Part shown: positions 11,719 to 23,444 of the stretch, one piece after another
Numbering within the stretch: position 1 is the stretch's first letter
Layout of the letters: every line of letters starts with the position of its first letter
Source: Onthophagus taurus
Lineage: Eukaryota; Arthropoda; Insecta; Coleoptera; Scarabaeidae
NCBI RefSeq assembly: GCF_036711975.1
Contig: NC_091968.1
Location: 25,901,001 to 25,965,000 of the forward strand
Length of the DNA stretch: 64,000 bases
Direction: 5' to 3'
Program-made: the position numbers and the translations under genes
The notes under the pieces: model-generated
What the model was told of the DNA's origin: nothing
Seen by the model: only the letters and a program-made list of their open reading frames with translations
Database searches by the model: none

Positions 11719-13288
11719 ATGCCTCCAACTATCCAAAACGGGAATAACCCCCAAACGGATAAACGCCCCGTAAAACCCGGCCAAGGAGAACGACGGTAAA
11801 AGTAATTCAATTTAAAACGAAATTATAACCTAAAAATTTTTATTTTTTAGATCCGAATTGATTTGTAAAGTTAAATATTGCAACACCCTCCCAGACATTC
11901 CGTTCGATTTAAAGTTTATTGCTTACCCTTTTGAATCAACAAGGTTTATTCAATACAACCCAACATCGTTAGAGCGAAATTATCGCTATGAAGTTTTAAC
12001 AGAGCATGATTTAGGAGTTGCGATCGATTTAATCAATAAAGACGTTTACGCAGTTGAGCCCGGTTCTTTACTCGACCCCGCCGATGAAAAACTGCTTGAA
12101 GAAGACATTTTAACACCGCAAGATTCGAAAAGATCTCGCCATCATGCTCGTTCTGTGTCATGGTTACGCCGAACGGAATATATTTCCACAGAACAAACTC
12201 GTTTCCAACCCCAAACGATGGATAAAGTTGAAGCAAAAGTCGGTTATAGCATTAAAAAGAATTTGAAGAATGAGACTTTGTATATGGATCGTGATTCGCA
12301 AATTAAGGCGATTGAAAAGACGTTTGAAGATTCGAAGGTGGTTATAGAGAAGCATTATAGTAAGCCGAATGTTGTTCCAGTTGAAACACTTCCGGTTTAT
12401 CCAGATTTTAAATTGTGGAAGTATCCTTGTGCTCAAGTCATTTTTGATAGCGATCCAGCCCCGGTTGGAAAACAAATGCCCGCTCAATTAGAAGAAATGT
12501 CTCAGGCGATGATTCGAGGTGTTATGGATGAAAGTGGCGAGCAATTCGTTGCCTACTTTCTCCCAGTTGAAGAAACCTTACAAAAACGTCGCGAAGATTT
12601 TGCTAATTTCATTCCATACCAAGATGACGAGGAATACGAATACAAAATGGCTCGTGAATACAATTGGAATGTTAAAAGTAAAGCAAGTAAAGGTTACGAA
12701 GAAAACTATTTCTTAGTTATGAGACAAGATGGGATTTATTACAACGAACTCGAAACTCGCGTCCGTTTAAGTAAACGCCGTCAAAAAATAGGCCAAGCCC
12801 CCAGCAACACTCGTTTGGTCGTTAAGCATCGCCCCATGGACGAACAAGAATTCCGAATGCAACGTTATCGCGAAAAACAACTTGAACCGCCCGGCGAAGA
12901 AGAAGATGAACCAGAAATGGAACCCCAAGTTGAAGATACACAAAATCAAGACGATTCGGAAAAATCAGATGCATCCCGAGCATCGTCTCCGTCATCTGAA
13001 CGATCTAAATCAAGGTCGAAATCTAAATCGAGATCGCGTTCGGTTTCTCCCGCAAAATCTAAATCGAAAAGCCGTTCAAGGTCGCGATCTAAATCACCTT
13101 CTAGGTCAAAATCTCGATCAAGATCTTCTTCGAGGTCGAAATCTAGGTCGAGATCGGCGTCGAAATCGCCGTCAAGGTCTAGATCAAGATCAAAATCGGC
13201 TTCGAAATCACCGTCAAGGTCTAGGTCGGGATCTGAGTCAAGATCTGGGTCAGGGTCGGAATCCGGGGATAAATCTGACAGTGAATAA
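11719..13288 (+). CDS. Paf1: RNA polymerase II-associated factor 1 (Paf1 complex)
   Basis: Exon 1 is 11719-11795 and exon 2 is 11851-13288, joined over a 55-nt phase-2 intron into 504 residues. Starts [10 protein letters not shown], as in animal PAF1 (MAPTIQ in human). Then come [80 protein letters not shown] and [20 protein letters not shown], all highly conserved. PAF1 pairs with LEO1 and scaffolds the nuclear PAF complex in transcription elongation and histone modification (Drosophila atms/antimeros). After an acidic stretch, about the last 100 residues are almost pure Arg-Ser/Lys-Ser dipeptides ending GDKSDSE, a larger RS tail than in human PAF1. Without exon 1 the frame has no ATG start here, so the spliced model is needed. 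Confidence 0.95.
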
Positions 13289-13369
13289 ATAATTCATTAA
13301 AATGTTATCTAACAATTAATTAATTAATAAAAATTAATGATAAATACAAAATGATTTTAATTTTTTTCT

Positions 13370-14215
13370 TTGAGGTTATGTTGCTTTCTAGTTCGATTTA
13401 TTCAATTTTTATGAAATTTCATTTAAATATTTATGAAAATTGCATTTAAATTATTAAAAAATTAATCAATAAAATTAATTAAGCTAAAATAAAATTAAAT
13501 TGATTCGTTTTTACGAAATAAATCGTTTAATCACGTTTAATAAATCGAAACGCATGAAGTGTCAAACAAATGTCAAACGTCAAATTGATAACTATAAAAA
13601 GTGTTGAAGTGTTGAATTTACTTATTTAATCATTAAAAATGCTTCCAACTATCCAAAACGGGAATAACTTCCAAACGGATAAGAGCCCCGTTAAACCCGG
13701 TTAAGGAGAACGACGCTAAAAGCGCTAAAAGTAGTTCAATTTAAAACGAAATTATAACCTCAAAAAATTTTTTTTTAGATTCGAATTGATTACAAATCAA
13801 TTATTAATCAAATTCCATTAAACTTATTGCAACGATTGCAACAATGTATCGAGCACTTTTAAAAGTAAATTAAACAAATTAACAATAATAAATACAAAAT
13901 GATTTTAATTTATTTTTTTGAGGTTATGTTGCGTTTTGCTTCGATTGACTCCTGTTTATTTATCCAATTTTTATGAATTCTAATTTAAATATTTATGAAA
14001 ATTGCATTTAATTAATAAAAAATTAATGAATAAAAATTAATTTAGCGAAAATAAAAATAAATTAATTAGTTTTTATGAAATTAATCGTTTAATAAATTTT
14101 AATAAATCGAAACAACGCTTGAAGTGTCAAACAGTGTTAAACGTCAAATTGATAACCACAAAAAGTGCTACATTTATTTATTTAATCATTAATTAAGGAA
14201 AATATTTCATTGAAT
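13370..14215 (+). repeat. mosaic of Paf1/IntS10 gene-end copies, downstream block
   Basis: Two more promoter copies start at about 13372 and 13920. The first continues into a Paf1 exon-1 copy at about 13637-13790 (ATGCTTCCAACTATCC, then the intron and its acceptor), ending soon after exon 2 starts. The second is preceded at about 13820-13870 by inverted IntS10 3'-end (TTGCAACGATTGCAACAA) and IntS10 start sequence, and stops just before the Paf1 ATG. None is a working gene. Confidence 0.85.
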
Positions 14216-14295
14216 TAATTAATTAATAAAAATTAATGATTTAATTTGAGTTTTTATTAATTCATTTTGACAACAATACTCTATTTTTAATTCGG

Positions 14296-14620
14296 AGGAG
14301 TCAAGGTCAAAAGGTATTACCCGTTGCGAGGACATTCTTTTTTGCTTTATGAGAGAGATTTTGGAGTGATTAAGAGAAGCTTACGGAAAGTTGACCCAGT
14401 TCATGATGTCCATACATTCATTGAACGTATCATAACTTCTAGTACCAAAAACGCTTTTATTGTAAAAAAAAGTTGCAACAGAAGATATCATAGTTTATAA
14501 AAACTGGTGTGCAAAACACTACAAGTCTGCATGTGCTTTTGATGAAACTGAAAAACATTCTAGAAATGAAAAAATTCGATTTTCAATGTCAAAAGTTCAC
14601 CATTTTGTTCATGAAGCAAC
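14296..14620 (+). pseudogene. degraded transposon-linked ORF (DUF7869-like)
   Basis: Translating with frameshifts gives GHSF, then ERDFGVIKRSLRKVDPVHDV and TFIERIITSSTKNAF. This pattern (HSFxxxxRDFG, then a lysine-rich helix) is typical of the repeat-borne proteins catalogued as DUF7869 in insects. Stops and frameshifts break it. Assigned from memory of the pattern; a profile search would settle it. Confidence 0.45.
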
Positions 14621-15606
14621 AAATTCTGGTGTAATGGATTCATTTCGAACACCTTTAAGCTGACGCACTGGTAAACCCGATATTTTTTAGTTCTAGCGTT
14701 AATTCTAGTTTTACACTTAGACCAATTCCATTCTACAACACCAAAATTCCATTCCATTTTTGAATAATGACAATTTTTCCATATTTATTTCGTTGCCTAG
14801 CAACCAAAAATAACATCAAATTTATTAAAATTTCGATTTACTTAAAAAAAAATAATAGATATAAAAAATACTCACTCTTTTTTTCTTAATTTCTTTGATT
14901 TTAGACAAAATTGTTTATTTTATAATTATTAATAAAATTTAAATCCAATTTGGTTTAAATTTACTTCGACATTTTCGTTGTCATTAAACACCCATGAAAT
15001 TAGTTAACAATATTCCAAGATACCAACCGATTTAAAATTTAAATCTCATTTTAAAACTATATAGTTCTAGGTCTAGTGTTAATTCTAGTTTTAGTTTAAT
15101 ATAAATATGCAACATACTGATAATGATATATAGTGATATAACTACCAATAGCTACCAACCCGAATGTTTCTAGTTCTTGGTCTACTTTTACACTATAGAA
15201 TTAACACTAGATCTAGAACTAGGCTAAACACCACAACATAATTTTAATTATATAATTAAAAAGAAAAGATATAAAATAAATAATGCGTAATAAATATTAC
15301 TAATGATAAATAAAGTTTATCTTTTTAATTAATTTTAAACAAAGAATTTATTTTTTAAGGTTGGTAGTACACATAACCTCATTAACTAACCTAAATAATC
15401 GCAGATAAAAATTTCACCTATTTTCTATTTTTAAAGACATTACGTTAAGATAAATTGATTAAAACGACAAATATAATATAATTTTACTCAAAATAACCGG
15501 TAATTATAACCTATAAATAACTTTTGTGTTATAATTTTAGTTATTTTATAAATTAGTTTATCAAAAGAATTTTTAGCTTATCCTGAATGAAAATATCCCC
15601 AAAATC
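14621..15606. other. intergenic, A+T-rich, with fragments of the palindromic repeat
   Basis: Pieces of the CTAGAACTA family are visible at about 14690-14720 and 15060-15225 (AGTTCTAGGTCTAGTGTTAA and its inverse TTAACACTAGATCTAGAACTA). CATAACCTC at about 15373 and TATAACCT at about 15505 precede PIG-B and may mark its promoter. No TATA box placed. Nothing else is recognisable. Confidence 0.5.
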
Positions 15607-17300
15607 ATGGAAAATTGGCAGGCTTTATTAATTTTCATCACAATTCGACTCTTATCAGTATTTTTAGTACAAACTTGGTATGTACCAGATGAATATTGGC
15701 AATCATTGGAAGTGGCACATAAATTAGTTTTCGGTTATGGAGAATTAACATGGGAATGGAAAAATGGTTTAAGAAGTTATATTTATCCTTTAATAATCAG
15801 TTTTATATATAAAATTTTACAGTTTTTACATTTAGATACAGTATTCACTTTGGTATGATTACTTTAATAATTTCAGATTTGAATTAGAATGTTTTTGGTT
15901 GTTTTAGACAATAATTCCTAGAATTTTACAAGGATTATTAAGCGCATACGCCGATTATAGGTTCTATCATTGGTCGGGAACAAAAAAATGGGCTGTTTTT
16001 ATAATGGGTTCAACGTATTTTTGGTTCTATACTAGCTCACGAACATTAATTAATTCATTCGAAACAGCTCTTACAACGATTGCACTTTCATATTTTCCTT
16101 GGCCAAATAAAACTCCACAAAAAAAACGAACTAAAGCATCTATTACAAGACTAGAAAGTGATGTATTTATTTATGTTGTTGCATTTTTATGCGCTGTGAG
16201 ACCAACAGCTGCTATTCAATGGCTCCCTTTATGTTTATTTCATTTAAAAACATCAACAGAAACTTATTTTCAATTGGTTTTTAAAAAATATTTACCCATT
16301 GGGTAATTTATTTTTTGTTTTAATTTAAATGAATTAAAATCATTTTTTTTAGGTTAATAACATTATTTTTATCTTGTTTAATTGATTCTTGGGCTCATGG
16401 TTCGTTCGTAATAACTCATTACGAATTTTTAAAAGCAAACGTTCTAAATAATATCTCAGAATTTTATGGATCACACTCATGGCATTGGTATTTATCGAAT
16501 GGATTACCCGTTTTATTAGGAATCAATTTTTTCCCATTCATTTGGGCCGCTTTTTCTATTGTGAAGCACCGTGAAACCGCCCCAAACGAATTGGTTTTAT
16601 TGGGGACCATGGTTTTTACAATTTCCGTTTATAGTTGGTTGCCCCATAAAGAATATCGGTTTATTTTACCGTTATTACCGATGGCTTTACATATTTTAGC
16701 GGATTACTTATCAAAATGGAGTCGAAAAGCAAATTTGTAGGTTAAAAATTTTTTTTTGAGGTTATGAAATTATTTTTGCCTTTTAGATCGTTCGTGTGGA
16801 TTATTTCAATTATAATCTTGTTGGGAAATGTAATTCCGGGTCTTTATTTAAGTTTAATTCATCAAAGAGGTACATTGGATGTGATGCAACCTCTACAAGA
16901 AATTGCAGAAAAACAACCGGATAAAGCTAACTTTTTATTTTTAACTCCGTGCCATTCGACGCCTTTATACAGCCATCTCCACGTAAACGTAACGACTCGT
17001 TACTTAAAATGCGTCCCGAATCTAAATGACATCAAAAATTATAAAGATGAGGCTGATGTTTTTTATTCTGGACAAAATATATGGATTCGACAACATTATC
17101 CAGCTCATAAACCACTTCCGTCTCATATTATAGCCTTTGATGTACTCATTGATTCAATTTCGGACATTTTAAGCATGTACAAACCTGTTAATTATATTTT
17201 TCACACCGATCGAGTCTCTGATGGAAGAATTGGGAAGAATATTGTTGTTTTCGAGCGAATCGATACGGTTAATACACCGATTAATACTGCGACGTCGTAA
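15607..17300 (+). CDS. PIG-B: GPI mannosyltransferase 3 (PIG-B)
   Basis: Exons 15607-15852, 15908-16302, 16353-16736 and 16787-17300 (introns 50-55 nt) give 512 residues. An ER multi-pass GT22 glycosyltransferase that adds the third mannose of the GPI anchor from dolichol-phosphate mannose. Seen: the lumenal [15 protein letters not shown] motif with the acidic DE pair just after the first membrane helix; [19 protein letters not shown]; the [13 protein letters not shown] and [12 protein letters not shown] motifs of the family; and many hydrophobic segments. Length fits PIG-B. The reading frame is intact. A tandem array starts right after the stop codon. Confidence 0.95.
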
Positions 17301-17329
17301 AAATGATTTAATAATAAATAAAAACGTTT

Positions 17330-18440
17330 GTTTAAATTTTGTTATAAAAAGATTGAGGTTATAAAATTAATTAAAATGAAAGTTCAAATTTTTTGAAAAA
17401 GTGTTCGATTTAAAGTACAAAATGTAAATTTTATTGTTGGATTGTTATTTAAAAGAAATAAATTAAAAGTTTTTGAAATTTAACTGTTTATTAGTAAAAA
17501 AAGTAGTTTAGACAACCAAACATACAACAACATATAACCTAAAAAAGAACGTTTTGTGACATATTTTGTTATAAAATTAATTAAAATGAAGTTCAAAGCT
17601 TTTTGAAAAATGTGTTTGATTTAAAGTACAAAAAGTAAAATTTATTGCTGGATTGTTATTTAAAAGAAATGAATTAAAAGTTTTTGAAATTTTACTGATT
17701 AGTATTGAAAAATGTAGTTTAGACAACCAAACATACAGCAACACATAACCTAAAAAAGAACGTTTTATGACATATTTTGTTATAAAATTAATTAAAATGA
17801 AATTCAAAGCTTTTTGAAAAATGTGTATGATTTAAAGTACAAAATGTAAATTTTATTGTTGGATTGTTATTTAAAAGATATAAATTAAAAGTTTTTGAAA
17901 TTTAACTGTTTAGTGTTGAAAAAAAGTAGTTTAGACAACCAAACATACAACAACAAATAACCTAAAAAAGAACGTTATGTGACATATTTTGTTATAAAAA
18001 GATTTAGGTTATGAAATGAAGTTCAAAGCTTTTTGAAAAATGTGTTCGATTTAAAGTACAAAATGTAAATTTTAATGTTGGATTGTTATTTAAAAGAAAT
18101 AAACTAAAAGTTTTTGAAATTTAACTGTTTAGTATTAAAAAAGTAGTTTAGACAACCAAACATACAACAACACAACCTAAAAAAGAACGTTATGTGACAT
18201 ATATTATTTTCTTATAAAAACATTGAGGTTATAGAATTAATTAAATTAAAAGTTCAAAGCTTTTTGAAAAATGTGTTCGATTTAAAGTACAAAATGTAAA
18301 TTTTATTGTTGGATTGTTATTTAAAATAAATAAACTAAAAGTTTTTAAAATTTAACTGTTTAGTATTAAAAAAAGTAGTTTAGACAACCAAATATACAAC
18401 AACACATAACCTAAAAAAGAACGTAATGTCACAGCACATT
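17330..18440 (+). repeat. tandem array, ~211-231-bp unit, 5 copies
   Basis: The landmark GTGTTCGATTTAAAGTACAA (variants GTGTTTGAT, GTGTATGAT) starts at about 17401, 17612, 17823, 18042 and 18273. Each unit carries GGATTGTTATTTAAAAGA, TAGTTTAGACAACCAAACAT and a CATAACCTAAAAAAGAACGT end. The first unit begins in the PIG-B 3' UTR, so the transcript may end inside the array. ORFs seen in it are by-products of the repeat. Confidence 0.9.
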
Positions 18441-18530
18441 CTATTGTGAAAAAAGTGATTAGTTTAAATATAATATCAACGACTATTAGTGTCATTTATT
18501 AACAAATCTCCACGATACAATACAATAACT

Positions 18531-19604
18531 TTAAATTCCTGTTGTTGTTGAAATCCAATTCCTTAAATTAGCTATGTTAGCATAAACTCCTGGTAAATTT
18601 GGCCGCGCACAACCAGTACCCCACGATACGATACCAAATAACACATTATCAAAAACTAAAGGACCGCCACTATCTCCATTACAAGCGTCTCTTCCACCTT
18701 GGGGGAACCCAGCACATATCATTCTTTAAAACAATAAAGTATAACTTAAAAAGATACATCGAAAAATATTTTACCGATCAGTAAATAGATTTCCATAAAT
18801 CTCTCTACAACGAATTTGACTCTTTATTGGAACCCCAACCGCTTGAAGTCGCTCCGAAAATGTACCATTTTCCTAACAAAAATATAAAAATATATATTAT
18901 TTTAGGTTATGTTATTTTGACAGCTTTAAACGTCAAAATTTTCATGAAATTAAAGATATTTACGGATGTTAATCCCCAACCGGAAACGACTGCCAAAGAA
19001 CCTTCCGAAGGATGCAAATTGAACACAGGAAGTCTTATAATTTGAACTCCAAACGCCCCCAACGGGAAATGTTCAGCAATTTCAACGGCTGCTATATCAA
19101 AATCGTAGGTTATCGTGTTATAACTTGTATGAATACTTATCCTAGAGATTTGATGAATCGAACCACCCGAATTAATACGAGAACTACCACTTCGAATTGT
19201 AAATCGTCCATCAAAACTAAAAATTAATTTTAAAAATTTAAACATAACCTATAATAATTATTTTGACAGCTTTAAACGTCAAAATTATGATTAATTTATA
19301 CCCAACAATACAATGAGCGGCGGTTAAAGCCCATCGAATTCCTATTATAACAGCACCGCATTGATGACGGCCCTCAAGTCTTAATTGAAGCTGATATGGG
19401 AAATTTTCTATCGAAACTGTGTCTCCACCGACGATTCGTCCATTTAAAGTTGGTACGATTGGTTTTTCAATGAAAGAATTAACTAAAAAGTTTAATTAAA
19501 AAAATTTTAAATCGATAAGAAGATTAATAAATTAAATACTAACCAGGTAAGGAAATGGTAAAGAAAAGAAAAAGTAAATTAATGAATAATTTGGAGGTGA
19601 ACAT
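18531..19604 (-). CDS. trypsin-like S1 serine protease
   Basis: Minus-strand exons 19604-19544, 19482-19302, 19216-18964, 18872-18775 and 18723-18531 give 261 residues. A signal peptide ([20 protein letters not shown]) and a short propeptide lead to the activation site NGR/IVGGD. The catalytic triad is present: His in LTAAHC, Asp in [10 protein letters not shown], Ser in GDSGGP. Asp six residues before the catalytic Ser (RDACNGDS) predicts cleavage after Arg/Lys. The ending [12 protein letters not shown] is typical. There is no clip domain, so it is a simple secreted (digestive or epidermal) trypsin. All five exons join in phase with GT-AG sites. Two introns share a small hairpin. Confidence 0.93.
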
Positions 19605-19699
19605 GTTGTGATAATGATTAATTTAAAATTGAAATCTATGCGTTTATATTTTTTTAGATAACGGGGTTTATCTTTATAATAAGTTATTCCAGGGGGATT

Positions 19700-19890
19700 T
19701 TTTTGTTTAAAAAAATAAGATAACTTATCTTAGAAAGAATGCAGAATGCCGAAAGACCTAAAATACTATTTGTTTTAAAGGTTTATGTCTTTTATTTTAT
19801 ATAGAATTTCTACTAGTTATCCATTTTACAAACATATGTTGCATATTTTTATTGCACTAAAACTAGAACTAACACAAGAGTTATAACTAG
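19700..19890. repeat. fragments of two dispersed repeats
   Basis: About 19715-19790 is an inverted copy of 640-705 (AATGCAGAATGCCGAAAG). About 19855-19890 (AAACTAGAACTAACACAAGA) is an arm of the palindromic family. They lie between the protease promoter and the large element at 19.9 kb. Confidence 0.6.
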
Positions 19891-21650
19891 AAGTCTTCAG
19901 TGGTCAATGTCAACTTTAATTTTATTATTATATTCGTAATCTTCATAAAACAACCTTTAAAGTGAGTCCAAACATGACGCATTTCTCTCAAAAAACCAAA
20001 AATTTGAAATTCAACTATTAATTTTGACATATTTGTCAACTTCATAAAAAATCCTTTAAAATGAGTCCAAACTCGACATATTTAACTTTGATATTAATGG
20101 AGATACAATCACTTCCGGTTTGAAACGTCAACGTCAATTTTGACATATTTGTAATCTTTATTAAAAACCCTTTAAAATGAGTCCAAACAAGACGTACTTA
20201 TCTCGAAAAACAAAAAAGTTAGAATAAAAAACATTAAACCCGAAGTTAGCAACAATGAAGATAGCAATTTAAGTTTTAAATATTAATACCAACCTTAATT
20301 TTTGATTTTTTTTTATTATATTTTTGTTTTTGTGACAAATATTAAGACATTTTATAAAAATTAAGAATATGTCAAAATGACATTGACATTTCAAACCGGA
20401 AGTTGCTTATATCTCGAGTAATGTTGGAATTAAACGTATCATGTTTGGACTCATTTTAAAGGATTTTTCACGACGATTACAAATATGTCAAAATTGAGGT
20501 TGACATTTCTAACCTGAAGTTAGTTATCATATAATAGACAAATGGACAACTTCATGGTGTTCTTCATGATTCATTATTAGAAAAAAATCTTTAAAATGAG
20601 TCCAAACAAGACGCACTTATCTCAAAAAACAAAAAAGTTAGAATAAAAAGCATTAAACCCGAAGTTAGCAACAATGAAGATAGCAATTTAAGTTTTAAAT
20701 ATTAATACCAACCTTAATTTTTGATTTTTTTTTATTATATTTTTGTTTTAGTGACAAATATTAAGATATTTTAGTAAAATTAAGAATATGTCAAATGACA
20801 TTGACATTTCAAACCGGAAGTTGCTTATATCTCGAGTAATATTCGAATTAAACGTATCATGTTTGGACTCATTTTAAAGGATTTTTCACGACGATTACAA
20901 ATATGTCAAAATTGACGTTGACATTCTTAACCGGAAGTTGACCATAACTTCATTAATATTGAAGATATATATGTCGTGTTTGTACTCATTTTAAAGGACT
21001 TTTAATGAAGATTACAAATATGTCAAAATTGAGGTTGACATTTTAAACCTGAAGTTAGTTATTATATAATAGACAAATGGACACCTTCATGGTGTTCTTT
21101 CATGATGTATTCTTTTTTAAAAAAACCTTTAAAATGAGTCCAAAGATGACGTACTTATCTCAAAAAACAAAAAAATTAGAATAAAAAACATTAAACCCGA
21201 AGTTAGCAACAATGAAGATAGCAATTTAATTTTTAAATATTAATACCAACCTTAATTTTTGATTTTTTTTAATTATATTTTTGTTTTTGTGACAAATATT
21301 AAGACATTTTATAAAAATTAAGAATATGTCAAAATGACATTGACATTTCAAACCGGAAGTTGCTTATATCTCGAGTAATATTAGAATTAAACGTATCATG
21401 TTTCGACTCATTTTAAAGGATTTTTCACGACGATTACAAATATGTCAAAATTGAGGTTGACATATCTAACCGGAAGTTGACCATAACTTCATTAATATTA
21501 GAGATAAATATGTCGTGTTTGTACTCATTTTAAAGGATTTTTAATGAAGATTACAAATATCATATAATAGAAGTTTTATAACTGAAGTTAATCTAGTGTT
21601 AGTCACTTTTCAGCACTTTCTTTTTATTTTTAACGTATTTTTTGGGTCCT
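19890..21650 (-). repeat. R540 element, minus orientation
   Basis: One of six loci of an unclassified element made of ~540-bp tandem units. CTCGAGTAAT landmarks lie at about 20414, 20829 and 21368. Each unit contains shorter related blocks: TTTTGACATATTTGTAATC, AATCCTTTAAAATGAGTCCA, and GGTTGGTATTAATATTT on the other strand. One end here (AGTGGTCAATGTCAACTTTA at about 19895) matches about 43670. The other end (AATCTAGTGTTAGTCACTTTTC at about 21590) matches about 44950 and, inverted, 33293. No ORF. Not a transposase-bearing copy. Confidence 0.85.
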
Positions 21651-22600
21651 CTTTTTCATTCTTAGGTACCCCACTGTATATGTGTAGGTATGTATTCTTC
21701 TAGATGTTTCCACCCCTGCCCTTTTCGTTTAAGGTTATGATTTAAACGTCGCTTTGATACTTAATATGTCAAAAATTAAAAACGATTTTGAAAATCTTAA
21801 GTTGAGAAAAATTAACAAATTAATTTTTAAGTCATTGTGCGTATGCGAAAACTTCAACACAATAGGTGGATGTAAAAATCTTCTTACGCAATTTTGGTTC
21901 GTGTCGTGACTTTTACGACCTCGTCTATAAAGCAAGCGATTATGGTACATACTAAAAAGCTACCGGTTTTGTATCGTTTCCGCGCGCTTTCCATCTACTG
22001 ACACTGTACGAGTACAACCTCTTCCTGTTCTCAACATCAAAGAGAAGTTTCTTCCTCGACACATTAAAACCTTAAAGTGAAAGGTGACGTACTCGATTCC
22101 AATCGAAGAAATTTCGAGTTTGCTTTAAGAGAAATGACATAAATTTAGTTGTTTTTAATTTTTTTTTAAATCCCCACGCTTAAACGTGGAAAGTTTCAAG
22201 TTGAATTATAACTTTTCGGAGTTTACATCGACCGGTACAAGAAATTTACATCCGTGTCGAGAATGTTGAGATGCCGTATTTGGGGGACCTCTTGACCCCC
22301 TTAAAATTTCTCTTAAATCACTCAAATAAAGAAAGAAAGAAAGAACAAATAAAATATGTTAAAAAATAAAACCGATGGGATTAAAAACGAATAGAAAGGA
22401 GTTTTAGTTTAATTAATAGATGAGTTGGTTAATTTTGGGCTTACGAAAATGTAAACGTGAAAAAAAAAAATTGGGTTCCCATCCGAGTCAGTTTTATAAA
22501 AGAGAAAAAAAAAAACAATAAGGCCCCTGGCTTTTCGTGAAAGTAAAGTGATGTTGTACGCTGAGAGCATCATCTTACCACCTCTTTGGTTTCTTTGACC
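21650..22600. other. upstream region of the first glycine-rich gene
   Basis: No gene recognised. Short G+C-richer stretches at 21960-22080 and 22190-22300 differ from the A+T-rich surroundings, but I cannot assign a function. A small ORF on the minus strand here has no family features. Confidence 0.4.
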
Positions 22601-22603
22601 GAG

Positions 22604-22645
22604 TATAAAAGTCGAAAAGTTCTTAACCTTTTCACCAGTCACCGT
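22604..22645 (+). promoter_or_regulatory. TATA box of glycine-rich gene 1
   Basis: GAGTATAAAAG places TATAAAAG at 22604, with CCAGTCACC about 32 nt downstream as a probable start site. The inverted gene 2 has TATAAAAA (minus, 26180-26173) and the same CAGTCACC at the same offset, which supports both. Confidence 0.65.
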
Positions 22646-22679
22646 AAGAAAATTGAAGTTAACGCATCCCCGTAGCATC

Positions 22680-23444
22680 ATGAACGCATTCTCCGTGGTA
22701 AGAAATACAAAAATTAATTTGTTTGAAAAAATTATAAATAGATGTCAAATTTGATAGATGTCATATATGTGTCAAAAATTTTCAATAGATGGCGCTATAT
22801 AATTATTAAAATTATTTTTCTTTTTTTAGTGGGTGGCCATAACAATGGCCGTGGTGGTCGTTGCAGAACCACCTTCTGGTTATTCATACAGTAGACCAAG
22901 TGGAGGTGGTGGAGGTTATTCCGGCGGAGGTGGAGGAGGATATTCAGGCGGTGGAGGATATTCTGGAGGTGGAGGATACTCAGGAGGCGGTGGATACTCA
23001 GGAGGCGGTGGATACTCAGGAGGCGGTGGATATTCAGGTGGTGGTCTTTCCGGAGGAGGAGGTGGTTACCAAGCAGTACCTTTTGGTTACCAAACCAACG
23101 AAGGAGCAACCGTTGATCCAGCCCTTTTAGAACAAGTCCGCCAAATTATCCTCAAAGAAGAAATCTCATCCCAATCATCTTCATCGTTCGGAGGTGGCCA
23201 CGGAGGAGGTGGTGGAATAAGTTCAAGTTATGGAGCTCCTTCTCCACAATACGGAGTACCATCATCTAGTTATGGAGTACCCGGATATCAACAAAGAGTT
23301 GTAGGAATTGATTTGGAAGGAATTAAACAAGCGATTCAAGTCGCTCAATACAGCCAAATTAGTCACCAGAGTTTCGGAGGTTATCCAAGCTCAAGTTATG
23401 GAGCTCCATCTCGCCCATCTTCTAGTTATGGCGCTCCTTTTTAA
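22680..23444 (+). CDS. glycine-rich secreted cuticle-type protein, copy 1
   Basis: Exon 1 is 22680-22697 (MNAFSV) and exon 2 is 22830-23444, giving 210 residues. The short first exon plus WVAITMAVVVVAEP makes a signal peptide, the usual exon pattern of insect cuticle genes. The mature part has a GGGGYSGGG repeat block (about seven units), then a non-repetitive core (EGATVDPALLEQVRQIILKE), then several SSYGAP/SPQYGVP repeats like those of resilin-type proteins, ending SSYGAPF. No Rebers-Riddiford chitin-binding domain is visible. Probably a structural cuticle or extracellular-matrix protein. The 3' UTR runs to about 23680. Confidence 0.9.

Noticed and set aside
12882-13292. 136-codon Arg/Asn/Gln-rich ORF in the Paf1 tail
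   Set aside because: An out-of-frame reading of the repetitive RS-coding DNA.
22795-23130. Two repeat-rich ORFs overlapping the glycine-rich gene
   Set aside because: Other-frame readings of the 18-bp glycine/tyrosine repeats.
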